A stretch of DNA of 6,584 nt. Source: Candidatus Omnitrophota bacterium (lineage in GTDB: Bacteria; Omnitrophota; Gorgyraeia; Gygaellales; Profunditerraquicolaceae). The position numbers and the translations under genes are program-made. Shown here piece after piece: positions 6,488 to 6,584 of the stretch (positions are counted from its first letter, which is position 1; each line of letters starts with the position of its first letter). The notes under the pieces were generated by a model that made no database searches, had not been told where the DNA came from, and saw only the letters and a list, made by a program, of their open reading frames with translations. Location: NCBI GenBank assembly GCA_017995695.1, contig JAGOIJ010000094.1, positions 1 through 6,584 of the forward strand, given 5' to 3'.

Positions 6488-6584
6488 GTGAAATCGTTTA
6501 AGGAGTTCAAAAGAAAATTCTTAGGTTATATCGAGATGGTCTTTAGTCAGAAAAACGGATCAATAGCCGATGATGACTTTGTTG
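6488..6584 (+). CDS. Start of an unidentified downstream gene, truncated by window edge
   Basis: A frame open from an in-frame stop at 6473 runs to the window end without interruption. The first usable start is GTG 6488, 12 bases after the radical SAM stop; ATG 6536 in the same frame is an alternative. The predicted beginning is basic and partly hydrophobic (MKSFKEFKRKFLGYIEMVF, then QKNGSIADDDFV). No clear ribosome site precedes GTG 6488; an AAGGAG at 6500-6505 is badly spaced for either start. Only 32 codons are visible and I do not recognise the family. Continuous strand and close spacing suggest it belongs to the same operon. Confidence 0.42.
   Translation, partial: MKSFKEFKRKFLGYIEMVFSQKNGSIADDDFV

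Noticed and set aside
6472..6501. Nine-codon frame overlapping the radical SAM stop (ATGA)
   Set aside because: Too short to support as a gene; mentioned only as a possible re-initiation device.
1..6584. CRISPR arrays, tRNA/rRNA genes, insertion sequences, direct repeats, attachment sites
   Set aside because: None seen by reading; nearly every base is occupied by protein-coding genes and there are no long intergenic gaps.

Overview
The window is a tightly packed, single-strand (+) stretch of seven recognisable genes plus the beginning of an eighth. Adjacent genes overlap or are separated by at most 12 bases. No internal promoter or terminator is visible, so the whole window looks like the interior of one long operon. 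The first gene is cut off at its 5' end and the last at its 3' end.

Left part (1-1729): the C-terminal three quarters of a short-chain dehydrogenase/reductase (SDR), followed by a complete Gfo/Idh/MocA-type oxidoreductase. Middle part (1726-3566): three genes that together look like a heptose-phosphate module. They are a SIS-domain isomerase of the GmhA type, a HAD phosphatase of the GmhB type with an intact zinc motif, and a small transaldolase with transaldolase-type (not fructose-6-phosphate-aldolase-type) active-site residues. Right part (3576-6475): a polytopic membrane protein resembling GT-C (ArnT/PMT-like) glycosyltransferases, then a radical SAM protein with an N-terminal cobalamin-binding-like domain. 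From about 6488 a further reading frame runs off the window.

How the genes may work together (inference): transaldolase can make sedoheptulose 7-phosphate, which a GmhA-type isomerase converts to a heptose 7-phosphate. After a kinase step, a GmhB-type phosphatase removes the C7 phosphate. A nucleotidyltransferase would then activate the sugar, and the SDR and Gfo/Idh oxidoreductases could modify it. The kinase and nucleotidyltransferase are not in the window and would be expected upstream or elsewhere. The membrane glycosyltransferase and radical SAM enzyme would act in assembly or tailoring of a surface glycan. This fits an LPS/O-antigen/capsule-type locus of a bacterium, probably Gram-negative. 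The exact lineage cannot be read from the sequence; this gene style is common in genomes of uncultivated bacteria, but that is only an impression.

The main points of interest are a transaldolase embedded in the heptose module, a SIS isomerase that departs from textbook GmhA at several active-site positions, and the recurrent 8-base start/stop overlap of the form RTGCYTAA at two, possibly three, gene junctions.
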